A program made the position numbers and the translations under genes. From REEB52 sp964626905 (GTDB lineage Bacteria; Chlamydiota; Chlamydiia; Chlamydiales; SM23-39), in the NCBI GenBank assembly GCA_964626905.1, contig CAZVHA010000003.1:1-64000 (forward strand): a stretch of 64,000 nucleotides of DNA. Direction: 5' to 3'. A model generated the notes under the pieces. That model had not been told where the DNA came from, ran no database searches, and saw only the letters and a list, made by a program, of their open reading frames with translations. Shown here piece after piece: positions 14,992 to 24,020 of this stretch (positions within the stretch are counted from its first letter, which is position 1; every line of letters starts with the position of its first letter).

Positions 14992-16560
14992 TTATGATGC
15001 AAATTCTTTCACCCAAGGATCGGGGGTGAGGGCAGATCCCGTAACGTGGGTGACAAGCTCGCTCCAACACATCCGATTGCCTAAAGAAAAGAGCTTTTGA
15101 TTCAAAAACTTTCCTGCTTGCGCCGAGGAGAGCTGATCACTTCCCGTCTCTTTGAAAAGAGCTTCTTGAATGGCAGAGGCGAACATCTCGCCCAGTAGGT
15201 AGCTGAAATAATACACTGGGGCAAGCCCGATATGGTATTTTGCTGCCCAGTCGGCTTCACCCTCTCGGTTTTTAGGGGGGGTGATTTTTTGATATTTTTG
15301 GACGAGCTGCCACCAGAGGCGGTTCAAATCTTGGGCCGGATCTCGATACAGCTCGCTTTCAAAAGCGCTCATGACGAGGACCCAGCGGCTAAAAATGAGC
15401 TGTCTGCGCCTTAAAGAGCGATCTGCCCTTTCTCTCAAGGCTCTTAAAGTCTGATTTTGAGGACCCAACATCTCGGCCAAAGATTTGGACCTATAGGCTT
15501 GGCGCCCTGCGATGAGGGCCATTGCCTCTGTCGTGATCATGTGGGGAGGCTCCTTCAAAAGCCAGGGCAGTTTGGCATCAAAGCCAAGTTCGTAAATCGC
15601 GTGGCCGAGTTCGTGAAGCACCGTCTCGAGCCATTTGATCGACGGTTTGACGTTGTTCAAAGTGCGCACATCGCCGAGCCGATCGAGGTGCATGCAAAAA
15701 GCGTGCTGGTTTTTGCCGGGTCTTTCGTACATATCGCTGCGCAACAAAATCGGCTCCACATCGATCCCCATTTTTTGATAAAACTGGGCGCTCACCTTTG
15801 GAATATCGATCCCTTTTGTCAAAAAATCGAGCTCTTGGGCATCGAGCGGATCTTCTTGGCCAAACGGATCGCTCCAAGCCCAAGGCCCTATTTCCTTCTC
15901 GTGAAATCGGGTTTTGAGCTCTTTTTCAATCTCCTCCAAAACTGTGCAGTAGGCCCGGTCTGACTTTTGGGAAAGATCGTCCAGCGTTTTCAAAAGCCAC
16001 TTTGGATCCACCTCTTGCAGTGCGAGCTGCATCTGAAAATAATCGGAGTAGCCGAGGGACCGGGCTGCTCTATTGCGCAAATGGACGAGGGCAAGAATTT
16101 GGGGGGCGAGCACTTTGCCAATCTGTTTGGAGGCCTCCCACGCTTTTTTTCGAACCTCGGAAGTTTTTTCCCCCTTCAAAATGTCCCGAATGTCGTTTTC
16201 CGAAAGGTTTTTTCCTCCCATTGTGGGACGAAAAGTGGCGTAGGACTGGCCGAGGAGAGCTTCTTTTTGAGCCATCTCTTCGAGAAGCTCTTTGGGCACC
16301 TGGTTTTGCTTAAATGCCCGGATCAAGACATTCGCTGTCCGCTTTAAAATCGGATCTTTGAGCCCTTTTTCCCACTCCAAAAGTTTTTTATAAATGGCAG
16401 AGTCGTTGAAGAGGAGGCGCAAATCGGTGTCGAGCCCCGCTTTGAGATCTGCTGCATCGGAAGAACCCGTCGTCTCCAAAATCCAAGAGGCCTTGTTAAA
16501 AAGTTTCGTTTTCCGCTCTACTTGAGGGACAAATTCTTTCAAAAATTCTTCAAATTCCAT
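14992..16560 (-). CDS. M3/M2-like zinc metallopeptidase
   Basis: 522 residues, cytoplasmic, mostly helical. The zinc site HELGH lies near residue 330 (KWLETVLHELGHAIYELGF), with the third ligand expected in the following EPPHMITTEAMALIAGR block. This is the arrangement of oligopeptidases and peptidyl-dipeptidases of the M2/M3 group. C-terminal PVYYFSYLLGEMFASAI is also typical. It would cleave short peptides in the cytoplasm, supplying amino acids. Divergent from yidD with only 11 bp between the start codons. Confidence 0.82.
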   Translation of the reverse strand: MEFEEFLKEFVPQVERKTKLFNKASWILETTGSSDAADLKAGLDTDLRLLFNDSAIYKKLLEWEKGLKDPILKRTANVLIRAFKQNQVPKELLEEMAQKEALLGQSYATFRPTMGGKNLSENDIRDILKGEKTSEVRKKAWEASKQIGKVLAPQILALVHLRNRAARSLGYSDYFQMQLALQEVDPKWLLKTLDDLSQKSDRAYCTVLEEIEKELKTRFHEKEIGPWAWSDPFGQEDPLDAQELDFLTKGIDIPKVSAQFYQKMGIDVEPILLRSDMYERPGKNQHAFCMHLDRLGDVRTLNNVKPSIKWLETVLHELGHAIYELGFDAKLPWLLKEPPHMITTEAMALIAGRQAYRSKSLAEMLGPQNQTLRALRERADRSLRRRQLIFSRWVLVMSAFESELYRDPAQDLNRLWWQLVQKYQKITPPKNREGEADWAAKYHIGLAPVYYFSYLLGEMFASAIQEALFKETGSDQLSSAQAGKFLNQKLFSLGNRMCWSELVTHVTGSALTPDPWVKEFAS

Positions 16561-16571
16561 ACACTCATCTC

Positions 16572-16781
16572 GTGAAAATAGTGCTCATTTTTCTCATCCG
16601 ACTCTACCAAGCGGCCATCAGCCCTTTTGTCGGCCACTGCTGCCGGTTTTTCCCCACCTGCTCCGAATATGGCGTTGAGGCGATGCGCAGACATGGAGCC
16701 CTTAAAGGATCTTGGCTTACTTTCCGAAGAATTTGCCGCTGCCACCCGCTTCATCGGGGCGGCTCAGATCCAGTTCCTTGA
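16572..16781 (+). CDS. yidD: Membrane protein insertion efficiency factor YidD
   Basis: 69 residues, the usual size. Conserved core: LIRLYQAAISPF, CCRFFPTCSEY, EAMRRHGALKGSWL, and RICRCHPLHRGGSDPVP. YidD is a small amphipathic inner-membrane protein assisting YidC-dependent insertion. Its 3' end overlaps the convergent LysM gene by 31 bp. Confidence 0.93.
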   Translation: MKIVLIFLIRLYQAAISPFVGHCCRFFPTCSEYGVEAMRRHGALKGSWLTFRRICRCHPLHRGGSDPVP

Positions 16782-17914
16782 GGGATTTTGAGAGTCATGC
16801 CTGGACGAAGAGAGTTATTCTCAAGTCCGTTGATCTTGGCAATTTCATCGACCTTCACTTTGTATCGGCGCGAAATTTTCCACAAGCTCTCCCCCTCTTT
16901 GACCAGATGGTATTGCGAGGCGCTTGGAGGAGCTAGCTTTTTCTGAGGCACCTCTGCCCCTGCAAAGCGGGCAAGGACGTGGGCGGGCTCGATCGGCAGG
17001 GCCGGCATCTCATTCGCATAGGAATAGAGAGTGAGGGCCGCTTTTTGCCAAACGGCATCCCCTCTTGCAGAGCGCAAAAGTTCGATGCAATACTTTTTCC
17101 CAAGCTCGGTCGGCTCTTTGAGGAGAGAGAGCAGCTCGATCACCTTTTCATCTTCGAGCCTTTTGAGGGCACAAGTGAAATCGGTTTTTAAGAGGAGCTG
17201 CGCCGCCTGAGGGGATTTGAGAGCGGCATACTCCAAAAGGAGGGCCGTTCGCCTCTCATCGGAGAGCTCTAAAACTTGGGACTGCTCTTTAAAAAATGTC
17301 TCTAAAAGGGGCCAACTCCCCTCGAGGACGAGGCGCAAAAGGGCTCCGGGGTCCTCCTTTTTTTGAAAAAGTCTTTGGAGGGAATAGAACTCAGGAGTTA
17401 AGAAAAAAGCCTGCTTCAAACTCTCATCGACCCCCTCCTTTTGAAGCAAAAGCTGGGCAAAAAGGCCCTTGGCAGTGAGCGGCCACTTTTCCTGATAGGC
17501 AAAGCGGATGATCGCCTCAAACTGCTCCTCATTGAGTCCCGGGAAAAGATCGATCGTCTGGGTCTTTGAAAAAAAATGGGGCCTCACTTGAGGGGGCGGA
17601 GCAGAAAGAGCCTTTTCCAAGTTGAAGTGGTGATAGGCGACAAGAGTCGCCAAAGCCAAATCCCTCTTGGTATACCCCTCTTCGATCAGTTCGCGATTGG
17701 TCAAAAAGCTGACGAGTTCTCGAAAGGAGAGCTGCGTCATAGAACTGATCATTTGCCCATTGGTGAATAGCGGCTGCTTTTCCCCCCGCTTACAAAGGAG
17801 AGCCATGCCCGATTCTCTCGCGCCGAAGTAGGCATATGCTGCAATGAGTCCCACATTCAGGGCCACGCTAAAAAGGAGCGCGACAGAGAGGAATTTGAAC
17901 TTTTTTGTGATCAT
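16751..17914 (-). CDS. LysM-domain envelope protein
   Basis: 387 residues from the ATG at 17914 (an earlier ATG at 17938 is less likely). An N-terminal membrane anchor or signal (VALLFSVALNVGLIAAYAYFG) is followed by a long helical region of unknown function and a C-terminal LysM domain (YHLVKEGESLWKISRRYKV, then INGLENNSLRPGMTLKIP). LysM binds N-acetylglucosamine-containing glycans such as peptidoglycan, so the protein probably sits in the periplasm. Divergent from pheT with 53 bp between, an arrangement I recall from Chlamydia. Confidence 0.82.
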   Translation of the reverse strand: MITKKFKFLSVALLFSVALNVGLIAAYAYFGARESGMALLCKRGEKQPLFTNGQMISSMTQLSFRELVSFLTNRELIEEGYTKRDLALATLVAYHHFNLEKALSAPPPQVRPHFFSKTQTIDLFPGLNEEQFEAIIRFAYQEKWPLTAKGLFAQLLLQKEGVDESLKQAFFLTPEFYSLQRLFQKKEDPGALLRLVLEGSWPLLETFFKEQSQVLELSDERRTALLLEYAALKSPQAAQLLLKTDFTCALKRLEDEKVIELLSLLKEPTELGKKYCIELLRSARGDAVWQKAALTLYSYANEMPALPIEPAHVLARFAGAEVPQKKLAPPSASQYHLVKEGESLWKISRRYKVKVDEIAKINGLENNSLRPGMTLKIPQGTGSEPPR

Positions 17915-17967
17915 GCTCAAAAAAATACTCTTTTGCACAAAATTTGAAAAGGATAAAATGGTCAGCC

Positions 17968-20292
17968 ATGAAGCTACCCCTTTCTCTCATCAAGTCGTTT
18001 ATTCCGCTCGATCTCCCTGCAGTCCAAATCGGGGAAATCTTGACACTGCTCGGCGTTGAAGTCGACGGCATCGAAAATGCCCATCCCCCTTTTGCGAAAG
18101 TGGTCATTGGAGAAGTGATCTCCGTGAAAAGACATCCTGAGGCTGAAAAGCTCCAAGTGGCCGAGGTGAGCGATGGGGAAAAACTCTTTTCGGTCGTGTG
18201 TGGAGCGCCAAATTGCAGAGCGGGGATGAAGAGCGCTTTTGCAAAAGTGGGGGCGCTATTGACCGATGCCGATGGGAAACAAAGGACCATTGAAAAGGCT
18301 CTCATTCGAGGCGTTGAGTCTTTTGGAATGCTCTGTAGCGGATCGGAGCTAAAAATATCAGAAGATTTTGAAGGGATTCTCGATCTGCCTGAAGAGACGA
18401 GAGTGGGGGACGATGCGACCTCTCTTCTTTGGGATCCGGTGTTTGAGCTTTCGCTCACGCCCAATCTCGGCCACTGCATGAGCGCTCTCGGGATTGCGAG
18501 GGAATTGTCAGCAGCTCTTCGCACTCCCTACACCCTTCCAAACCGTGCACAAGGAAAAAGTTCACTCCCTCTCAAAATTGAAATCAAAGATCCGCATCTT
18601 TGCCCCCGCTATATGGCCTATTTGATCGAAGGGGTCCAAGTGGGGCCTACCCCGTTTTGGATCAAAAAGCAGCTGGAAAGCTCAGGGCACAAATCGGTCA
18701 ACAATCTGGTCGATGTGACCAATTACATCATGCTCAAATTTGGTCAGCCGCAGCACGTATTCGATTATGATCGGATCGAGGGGGGGCGCATTGAAGTGGG
18801 CCCTGCCAAGGAAGCGTTCCAGTTTTTGGGGCTCGATGGAACCTTACGCGATGTGGCGGCAGGTGCGCTTGTCATTTCCGATGCGAGGAGACCGATTGCC
18901 CTTGCAGGGGTGATGGGGGGCGCCGAGACAGCCGTCACCAAAAAGACGAGCCGCATCCTTTTGGAGTCGGCTGTGTTTGATCCGATTGCTGTGCGCAAAA
19001 CGGCAAGACAAACAGGAATTCGGACAGAGAGTTCGCACCGCTTTGAAAAAGGGGTCGATCCCAATGGCGTTTCGCTCGCCCTTTTTGAAGCAGCGGCAAT
19101 GCTCGGCGGGCAGCACATCGGTTTTGCCGACGTTGTCAAGGGTCCTTTTCGAGAAAAGCAGATCGCCTACCGCACTTCTCGGATCAACCAAATTTTGGGA
19201 ACCCGTTTTTCTGAGACAGAGGTGGAGGAGATTTTGGGCCGCTTAAATATTGCGACGGCAAAGGGAAAAGCCACCATCCCCACCTATCGGAGAGATCTAA
19301 ATGAGGAGATCGATCTCGTCGAAGAGGTGGCAAGGGTATATGGCTACAACAATATCGAAAAAAGAGTGCCGAAAGTCACCCCTTCTCAAATCCCGAATGA
19401 TCCTCTCTTTTGTTTCGAAAACGAGATGCGAGATATGTTGGCAAAAGAGGGGCTGACTGAATTTTTAACGTGCGATCTGATTTCTCCAAAATTGGGAGAG
19501 ATCAGCCGAGAAATCACTCCTGCGGCAATGCAATTTTTGAAAGCAAAATATGCCAAGTCGGACGATTTTTCCGTTCTTCGAACGTCGCTTCTCCCCTCTC
19601 TTTTGCAAGTTGTGAAACAAAACTTTGCCCAAAAAAACTACAACATCGCCGCTTTTGAAATAGGGAGAATCCACTTCCTGCAAAAGGGGGAGCCAGTTGA
19701 AATTCCGATGCTCGCGCTCCTGCTTGCGGGTGAAAGGGCGCCGCATCACTGGAGCGAAAAGGGGAAAGAGGTCGATTTTTTTGATCTGAAAGGGATCATT
19801 GAAAATTTCATCCATGCAAAATTTACTCCGTCAAGCCATATGTCTTTGCATCCGGGAAGACAGGCCGATATTTTTATAAAAGATCTTCTGGTTGGCTCTC
19901 TTGGAGAGGTGCATCCCCATTTTCTTTCCCAATTCGACATCGACCGAAGGGTGATCTATGCGGAGCTCAATCTTTTGTCTTTACTAAAGATGAGGCAGAT
20001 GCATCTAAAAATCGCTCCCCTCGCGCAGTACCCTTCTTCAGAAAGAGATTGGACAGTGTCTCTCGGGGAAAGAGAACCGATCGAGCCGATCTTTCAAGCA
20101 ATTGCAAAAGCAAAGCCCCCATTCTTAGAGAAGGTGGAATTGATCGATCTCTACACTCCACCAGACAGCGCAAAAATGAAAAATGCCACGTTCCGCTTTA
20201 CTTACCGCGATCCTCTGAGGACAATTCAGTTTGAAGAGGTAGAAAAAGAACATGCGAAATTGATTCAAAGTGTGAAACCACTTGCAAAATGA
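17968..20292 (+). CDS. pheT: Phenylalanyl-tRNA synthetase beta subunit
   Basis: 774 residues from ATG 17968. It starts with the conserved MKLPLSLIKSFIPLDLP. Domains: N-terminal region, tRNA-binding OB fold (about 42-150; VVIGEVISVKRHPEAEKLQVAEV), B3/4 editing domain (about 210-390; GHKSVNNLVDVTNYIML), B5 and core catalytic-like region (400-680; EEIDLVEEVARVYGYNNI), and C-terminal ferredoxin-fold anticodon-binding domain (about 680-774; YPSSERDWTVSL). Works as an alpha2-beta2 enzyme with PheS, which is not in this window, and edits mischarged Tyr. Confidence 0.97.
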   Translation: MKLPLSLIKSFIPLDLPAVQIGEILTLLGVEVDGIENAHPPFAKVVIGEVISVKRHPEAEKLQVAEVSDGEKLFSVVCGAPNCRAGMKSAFAKVGALLTDADGKQRTIEKALIRGVESFGMLCSGSELKISEDFEGILDLPEETRVGDDATSLLWDPVFELSLTPNLGHCMSALGIARELSAALRTPYTLPNRAQGKSSLPLKIEIKDPHLCPRYMAYLIEGVQVGPTPFWIKKQLESSGHKSVNNLVDVTNYIMLKFGQPQHVFDYDRIEGGRIEVGPAKEAFQFLGLDGTLRDVAAGALVISDARRPIALAGVMGGAETAVTKKTSRILLESAVFDPIAVRKTARQTGIRTESSHRFEKGVDPNGVSLALFEAAAMLGGQHIGFADVVKGPFREKQIAYRTSRINQILGTRFSETEVEEILGRLNIATAKGKATIPTYRRDLNEEIDLVEEVARVYGYNNIEKRVPKVTPSQIPNDPLFCFENEMRDMLAKEGLTEFLTCDLISPKLGEISREITPAAMQFLKAKYAKSDDFSVLRTSLLPSLLQVVKQNFAQKNYNIAAFEIGRIHFLQKGEPVEIPMLALLLAGERAPHHWSEKGKEVDFFDLKGIIENFIHAKFTPSSHMSLHPGRQADIFIKDLLVGSLGEVHPHFLSQFDIDRRVIYAELNLLSLLKMRQMHLKIAPLAQYPSSERDWTVSLGEREPIEPIFQAIAKAKPPFLEKVELIDLYTPPDSAKMKNATFRFTYRDPLRTIQFEEVEKEHAKLIQSVKPLAK

Positions 20293-20331
20293 GCCTCTCT
20301 TCGTTTAGCATCTCCTTTCAGTGAGGTTTCT

Positions 20332-21318
20332 ATGAAGCGAAGATTTTTATCACTCCCTGTTGCAGCGCTTGTCGCGACTGCATGTCAGATGAACCCGACG
20401 GTGGATCAGATCATTTCCCAAACCTACGTGCACAAATATGGATTTGAGACGTCGGAAAGCGACTGGGAAGCGCGCGAGCAAGATGGCCAAGTGGTCTCGA
20501 AGCTCAAAAATGGGGTGGTACTGACCCAATCATTTGAAAACGGGAAACTTCATGGTCCTACCACATATTCTTTTCCGAAGAGCACCGTGGTTGAAAAGCA
20601 GCAACTCTACGATGAGGGGATCCTCCTCAAGGAGCAGATCAACGACATCGCTGGGATGCCGGTTCGGGAGGAGGTATATGAATTTGGCGATCGGATCATC
20701 ATTACCCTCTGGGACGATAAGGGGGTTCCTCTCAGTATTGAAGAATATGACGACGATCTTTTGATGGAGGCAAAATATTATACTTCCGAGCATGAATTGG
20801 AGGCGAATGTCTCTTTAGGAAATGGAGGAAGGGTCAAGAGGGATCGGTCAGGTCTTCTGATCTCACGCGATGAAATTGCAAATGGGATCATGACGGCCCA
20901 TACAACGTACCATCCAAATGGAAATATCCACACGATTTCCCACTATGACAATTATCAACTTCATGGCAAGCAGATGAAATTTAGTGTTTCAGGAAAGCCG
21001 CTCATGGAGATGAGTTGGAACCACAACGAGATGGATGGGACAAAAACCGTCTATCGCAATGGGAAGAAAATTGTCGAAATTCCGTACGTCAATGGAAAAA
21101 GACATGGGACGGAGCTCCACTTCGACGATCTCGGCTATATGACAGCTGAAATCGAATGGCAAAACGATCAAAGACATGGCCCGAGCTCACTCCATTCGGA
21201 AGAGTCGAGCGACACAGAGTGGTTTTACAAAGGGCAATCTGTGAGAGCGGATAGATACAGAATGCTCGAGCAAAGAGGGCTGATTCAATCCGAATTCCAA
21301 GAGAATCCGGTGCGCTAA
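20332..21318 (+). CDS. MORN-repeat envelope protein
   Basis: 328 residues. A signal-like start (RRFLSLPVAALVATAC) with a possible but imperfect lipobox is followed by MORN-variant repeats over most of the protein (LTQSFENGKLHGPTTY, YHPNGNIHTISHYDNYQLHG, SWNHNEMDGTKTVY, IPYVNGKRHGTELHF, IEWQNDQRHGP). Probably exported. It lies 39 bp after pheT and may be co-transcribed; a similar MORN protein near pheT is something I recall from Chlamydia. A strong hairpin terminator follows at 21355. Confidence 0.78.
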   Translation: MKRRFLSLPVAALVATACQMNPTVDQIISQTYVHKYGFETSESDWEAREQDGQVVSKLKNGVVLTQSFENGKLHGPTTYSFPKSTVVEKQQLYDEGILLKEQINDIAGMPVREEVYEFGDRIIITLWDDKGVPLSIEEYDDDLLMEAKYYTSEHELEANVSLGNGGRVKRDRSGLLISRDEIANGIMTAHTTYHPNGNIHTISHYDNYQLHGKQMKFSVSGKPLMEMSWNHNEMDGTKTVYRNGKKIVEIPYVNGKRHGTELHFDDLGYMTAEIEWQNDQRHGPSSLHSEESSDTEWFYKGQSVRADRYRMLEQRGLIQSEFQENPVR

Positions 21319-21354
21319 AATTATCGGCAATTTAATGGTAAAATAACGGAAAAA

Positions 21355-21388
21355 GGCAGCCGGGCAAAGCAGTTTTGCCCAGCTGCCT
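21355..21388. terminator. Bidirectional hairpin between convergent genes
   Basis: GGCAGC-CGGGCAAA and TTTGCCC-AGCTGCC form a long GC-rich stem between the ends of the MORN gene (21318) and the small lipoprotein gene (21399). Both flanks carry A/T-rich stretches. Confidence 0.65.
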
Positions 21389-21398
21389 CTCTGGCGGT

Positions 21399-21668
21399 TT
21401 ACTCAACTTTTTCTGGAAGCCCTTTTTCCACTTTGACTTCTGGATTTTCCGCAACCTCTTTGGGGGCGCTCACCTCATCATTGACTGCTCCACAACAGCC
21501 CCCTTTGGGTTGACTATTATTCTGTTGTTGCATCTGTTCGCGCCGCTCTTGGAAATTTTGATCTTCAGGCGTCTCCTGTTTCTTCATTTGCGCTTGCCCC
21601 TTTTGCTGCGTTTCTTGGCAAGCACAAAAGAGCATTGTAAACCCTAAAAAGAGCACCGACTTTTTCAT
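21399..21668 (-). CDS. Small putative lipoprotein
   Basis: 89 residues from ATG 21668, preceded by GGGGG as ribosome binding site. N-terminal MKKSVLFLGFTMLFCACQE looks like a lipoprotein signal with Cys at or near the cleavage site. The rest is polar, glutamine- and glutamate-rich (QMKKQETPEDQNFQERREQM), with a GGCCGA cysteine pair. Unknown role. It is divergent from the sigma-54-promoted gene at 21795. Confidence 0.6.
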   Translation of the reverse strand: MKKSVLFLGFTMLFCACQETQQKGQAQMKKQETPEDQNFQERREQMQQQNNSQPKGGCCGAVNDEVSAPKEVAENPEVKVEKGLPEKVE

Positions 21669-21746
21669 TTTTGACCCCCTGGTCTGTTTCATCCACAACG
21701 TTGGCATTCCACCCGATTTTTGACAATAAAAAAGTGAAATTTTTCG

Positions 21747-21762
21747 TGGCACGGTTTTTGCA
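21747..21762 (+). promoter_or_regulatory. Sigma-54 promoter matching the consensus
   Basis: TGGCACG-GTTT-TTGCA matches the sigma-54 consensus TGGCACG-N4-TTGCW at every fixed position. The invariant GG (-24) and GC (-12) are separated by exactly 10 bases. Predicted transcription starts about 12 bases after the GC, near 21773, leaving a leader of about 20 bases with AAGGTGG before the ATG at 21795. It should require the CtcC activator encoded at 7274-8611. Confidence 0.85.
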
Positions 21763-21794
21763 TCTCTATTCTATACCGAACCAAGGTGGATTTC

Positions 21795-22001
21795 ATGAAA
21801 AACAGAAGTCTTTTAAAAAGAATCGCCAAATTAGAATCGATCAATGATCAGTTAGCAGCTGAGCTGAGTTACTTAGAACACCTCACAAAGGCCCTTGGAT
21901 TTGCAGAGGGGCTTAAAACCCTAAAGGCCGCAGCCTTAGAAATGCTCGAGACAGACAGCGGCGAAAAAGAAGTCAAAAACGACTCAGATTCAGCTCAATA
22001 A
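21795..22001 (+). CDS. Small coiled-coil protein under sigma-54 control
   Basis: 68 residues: charged, helical, with leucine heptads (RIAKLESINDQLAAELSYLE) then an acidic tail (DSGEKEVKNDSDSAQ). No family recognised. AAGGTGG lies five bases before the ATG. A sigma-54 promoter sits directly upstream, so expression is likely late or signal-dependent, as in the CtcBC regulon. Size and coiled-coil nature resemble type III secretion chaperones or needle-associated proteins, but there is no direct evidence. Its 3' end overlaps the convergent SNF2 gene by 12 bp. Confidence 0.75.
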   Translation: MKNRSLLKRIAKLESINDQLAAELSYLEHLTKALGFAEGLKTLKAAALEMLETDSGEKEVKNDSDSAQ

Positions 22002-24020
22002 CGAAAAAAGCTCTCCCTCAGAAAAGGGGGTGCTATCAGAGTCGAGGAGTTGGTCGATCGCTTTGAGCTTTTCCTCTTTGAGCCTTAGCATCTTCTCCTC
22101 GACGGTCCCGAGGGTCAAATACCTTTTGGCAAACACTGTTTTTTTCTGCCCAATCCGGTGAGCCCGATCAATGGCCTGTTTTTCCACCGCCTCGTTCCAC
22201 CAAGGGTCGAGGATGAACACCGTATCAGCAGCAGTCAAGTTCAATCCCACACCTCCTGCCTTGAGGCTTAAGAGGAAAAGAGAAGCACTTGGATCGTTTT
22301 GAAACGTTTGGACCTGCTCTCCCCGTTTCGCGCCACTCATCTCCCCATCTAAATAGAGGGCATTTGGAAATTCCTTTTGTAAGTTCTTGAGCAGTGAGGT
22401 GAACTGACTAAAGATTAAAATCTTGCGCTTTTCTTGAAGAGCCTCATTGAGATCATTCAAAAGCTGTTCGATTTTGGCCCCCACAAGGGAGCTTCCGACA
22501 AGTCTTGGATCGACGCTGATCTGTCTCAGTCTTAAAATCGCCTCTAAAACCTGCATCTGGCTCATCGAATCTACTTTCAAGCCTTTCCGATAGGTCTCAT
22601 AAAGGTCCCTTTGCTCATCTCCCATCTCGATCCAGGTGAGCTGCTCGATTTTTTCGGGCAAATCGGGCTGCACCTCCTCTTTTTTGCGTCTTAACATGAA
22701 AGGGCGCACTTCATTCTGAACGAGTTCCGTCCCCTTTTCAAACAGGTGTGGCATGAGAAAGTGGAACTGAGAACGGAGCTCTTCTGAGCTATTTTCCATC
22801 GGTGTCCCTGTGATCGAGATCCGAAAATTCCCTTTGAGCTGGAAGGCTGCTTTTGCAGTTTGGGTGGTCGGGTTTTTAATCGCGCTCGATTCATCTAACA
22901 CGATGACCTCGAACGTCTTTTGAATCGCCTCTCCCCTTAAAGAGCCATAAGAGATGAGCTCGATGTCTCTACCGGGTAAAAAGCGATCGATCTCGAGGCG
23001 CCAATTGAAAAGGAGCGAAGTGGGGGCGACGACGAGAACCGGCAAATTTTTCTCCAAGCGGGAAAGAAATGCCAGTACTTGGACCGTTTTTCCAAGTCCC
23101 ATCTCATCTGCCAAAAGGGCCGAAAAGCCCCACCGATAAAGAAAGGCGAGCCAATCGACCCCCTTTTGTTGGTAGGGAAAAAGGGTCCCCCGAAACTTAA
23201 GGCCAGGAGGGGCAAGAGTCAAAGTGGCCCCCATTTTTAGCCCCTGCGCACACTCAAAAAGTTTTTTTTCCCAATCGATGTGCGGCGCATCTAAGAGCGG
23301 CAAAATCGAGTTGATTTCCCGCCTTTTTAAATAGAGCGTCTCTCCTTCCCAAACTCCTTGCATCTGCAATTTATGATCGACGAGCGCCCGAATCGAGGCC
23401 CGAATGGCTATCTTCCCATTTTCCTCTTTGATCTGGATCCCCTTTGAAACCGGATTTCCGAGGGGATCGAACACCTGCCAACCCACATCTAAAAGCAAAG
23501 TGAGCGCCTCCTTCACTTTGTCTTGCGGGCAAAAATAGACTTCTCCCTTTTTGATGTAGCCCGCCTCGATCAAATCGCTCTCAAAGGCCCCTTCCTCTTT
23601 TTGAAGCCGCCGTCTTTCTAAAATTGTCGGAGAAAAATCGGTAAAATCGACAACGCCAATGCCGTAGTCAATGAGAAGGCGAGCGAATGAGCCGCTCGCA
23701 TCGGACAATTTCAATTGCGGCAAAGGTTTTAGCGGCGCTAAGACTGGCTCTTCGAGATCCCCTTCCATCCTCCCTGTTTCGCGCATGAGAAGGAGCGCCT
23801 CTGGAACAAGGGGTGGCGGCACTTCGATCCGATCGAAGGTGAGCGTCTCAGGATTTCGGGTTGTTTTGAGGTGAATTTTGATGAGAAAATCAAGCGCTTT
23901 TTTATCTTGCTCGCGCGCGAGCTTTTTGAGCGTGTCGAGATATAAAATCCGGCTCGACCCGATCTCCATGAGTTTTACAAAAAGGGATTTGCCCCTCTTT
24001 TCAACTTTGTAGCGAAGCAT
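21990..24020 (-). CDS. SNF2-family DNA-dependent ATPase (short type)
   Basis: 676 residues. The N-terminal 270 are poorly conserved. The SNF2 core follows: Walker A ADEMGLGKTVQVLAFL, motif II VLDESSAIKNP (DESS in place of the usual DEAQ/DEAH), motif III ISITGTPMENS, then the C-terminal RecA lobe with LFLLSLKAGGVGLNL and motif VI QAIDRAHRIGQKKTV. It probably remodels protein-DNA or RNA polymerase complexes, as RapA-like proteins do. The 3' end of trhO overlaps its start by 20 bp, so the two are co-transcribed. A second, larger SNF2 protein is at 54680-58156. Confidence 0.9.
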   Translation of the reverse strand: MLRYKVEKRGKSLFVKLMEIGSSRILYLDTLKKLAREQDKKALDFLIKIHLKTTRNPETLTFDRIEVPPPLVPEALLLMRETGRMEGDLEEPVLAPLKPLPQLKLSDASGSFARLLIDYGIGVVDFTDFSPTILERRRLQKEEGAFESDLIEAGYIKKGEVYFCPQDKVKEALTLLLDVGWQVFDPLGNPVSKGIQIKEENGKIAIRASIRALVDHKLQMQGVWEGETLYLKRREINSILPLLDAPHIDWEKKLFECAQGLKMGATLTLAPPGLKFRGTLFPYQQKGVDWLAFLYRWGFSALLADEMGLGKTVQVLAFLSRLEKNLPVLVVAPTSLLFNWRLEIDRFLPGRDIELISYGSLRGEAIQKTFEVIVLDESSAIKNPTTQTAKAAFQLKGNFRISITGTPMENSSEELRSQFHFLMPHLFEKGTELVQNEVRPFMLRRKKEEVQPDLPEKIEQLTWIEMGDEQRDLYETYRKGLKVDSMSQMQVLEAILRLRQISVDPRLVGSSLVGAKIEQLLNDLNEALQEKRKILIFSQFTSLLKNLQKEFPNALYLDGEMSGAKRGEQVQTFQNDPSASLFLLSLKAGGVGLNLTAADTVFILDPWWNEAVEKQAIDRAHRIGQKKTVFAKRYLTLGTVEEKMLRLKEEKLKAIDQLLDSDSTPFSEGELFSLLS

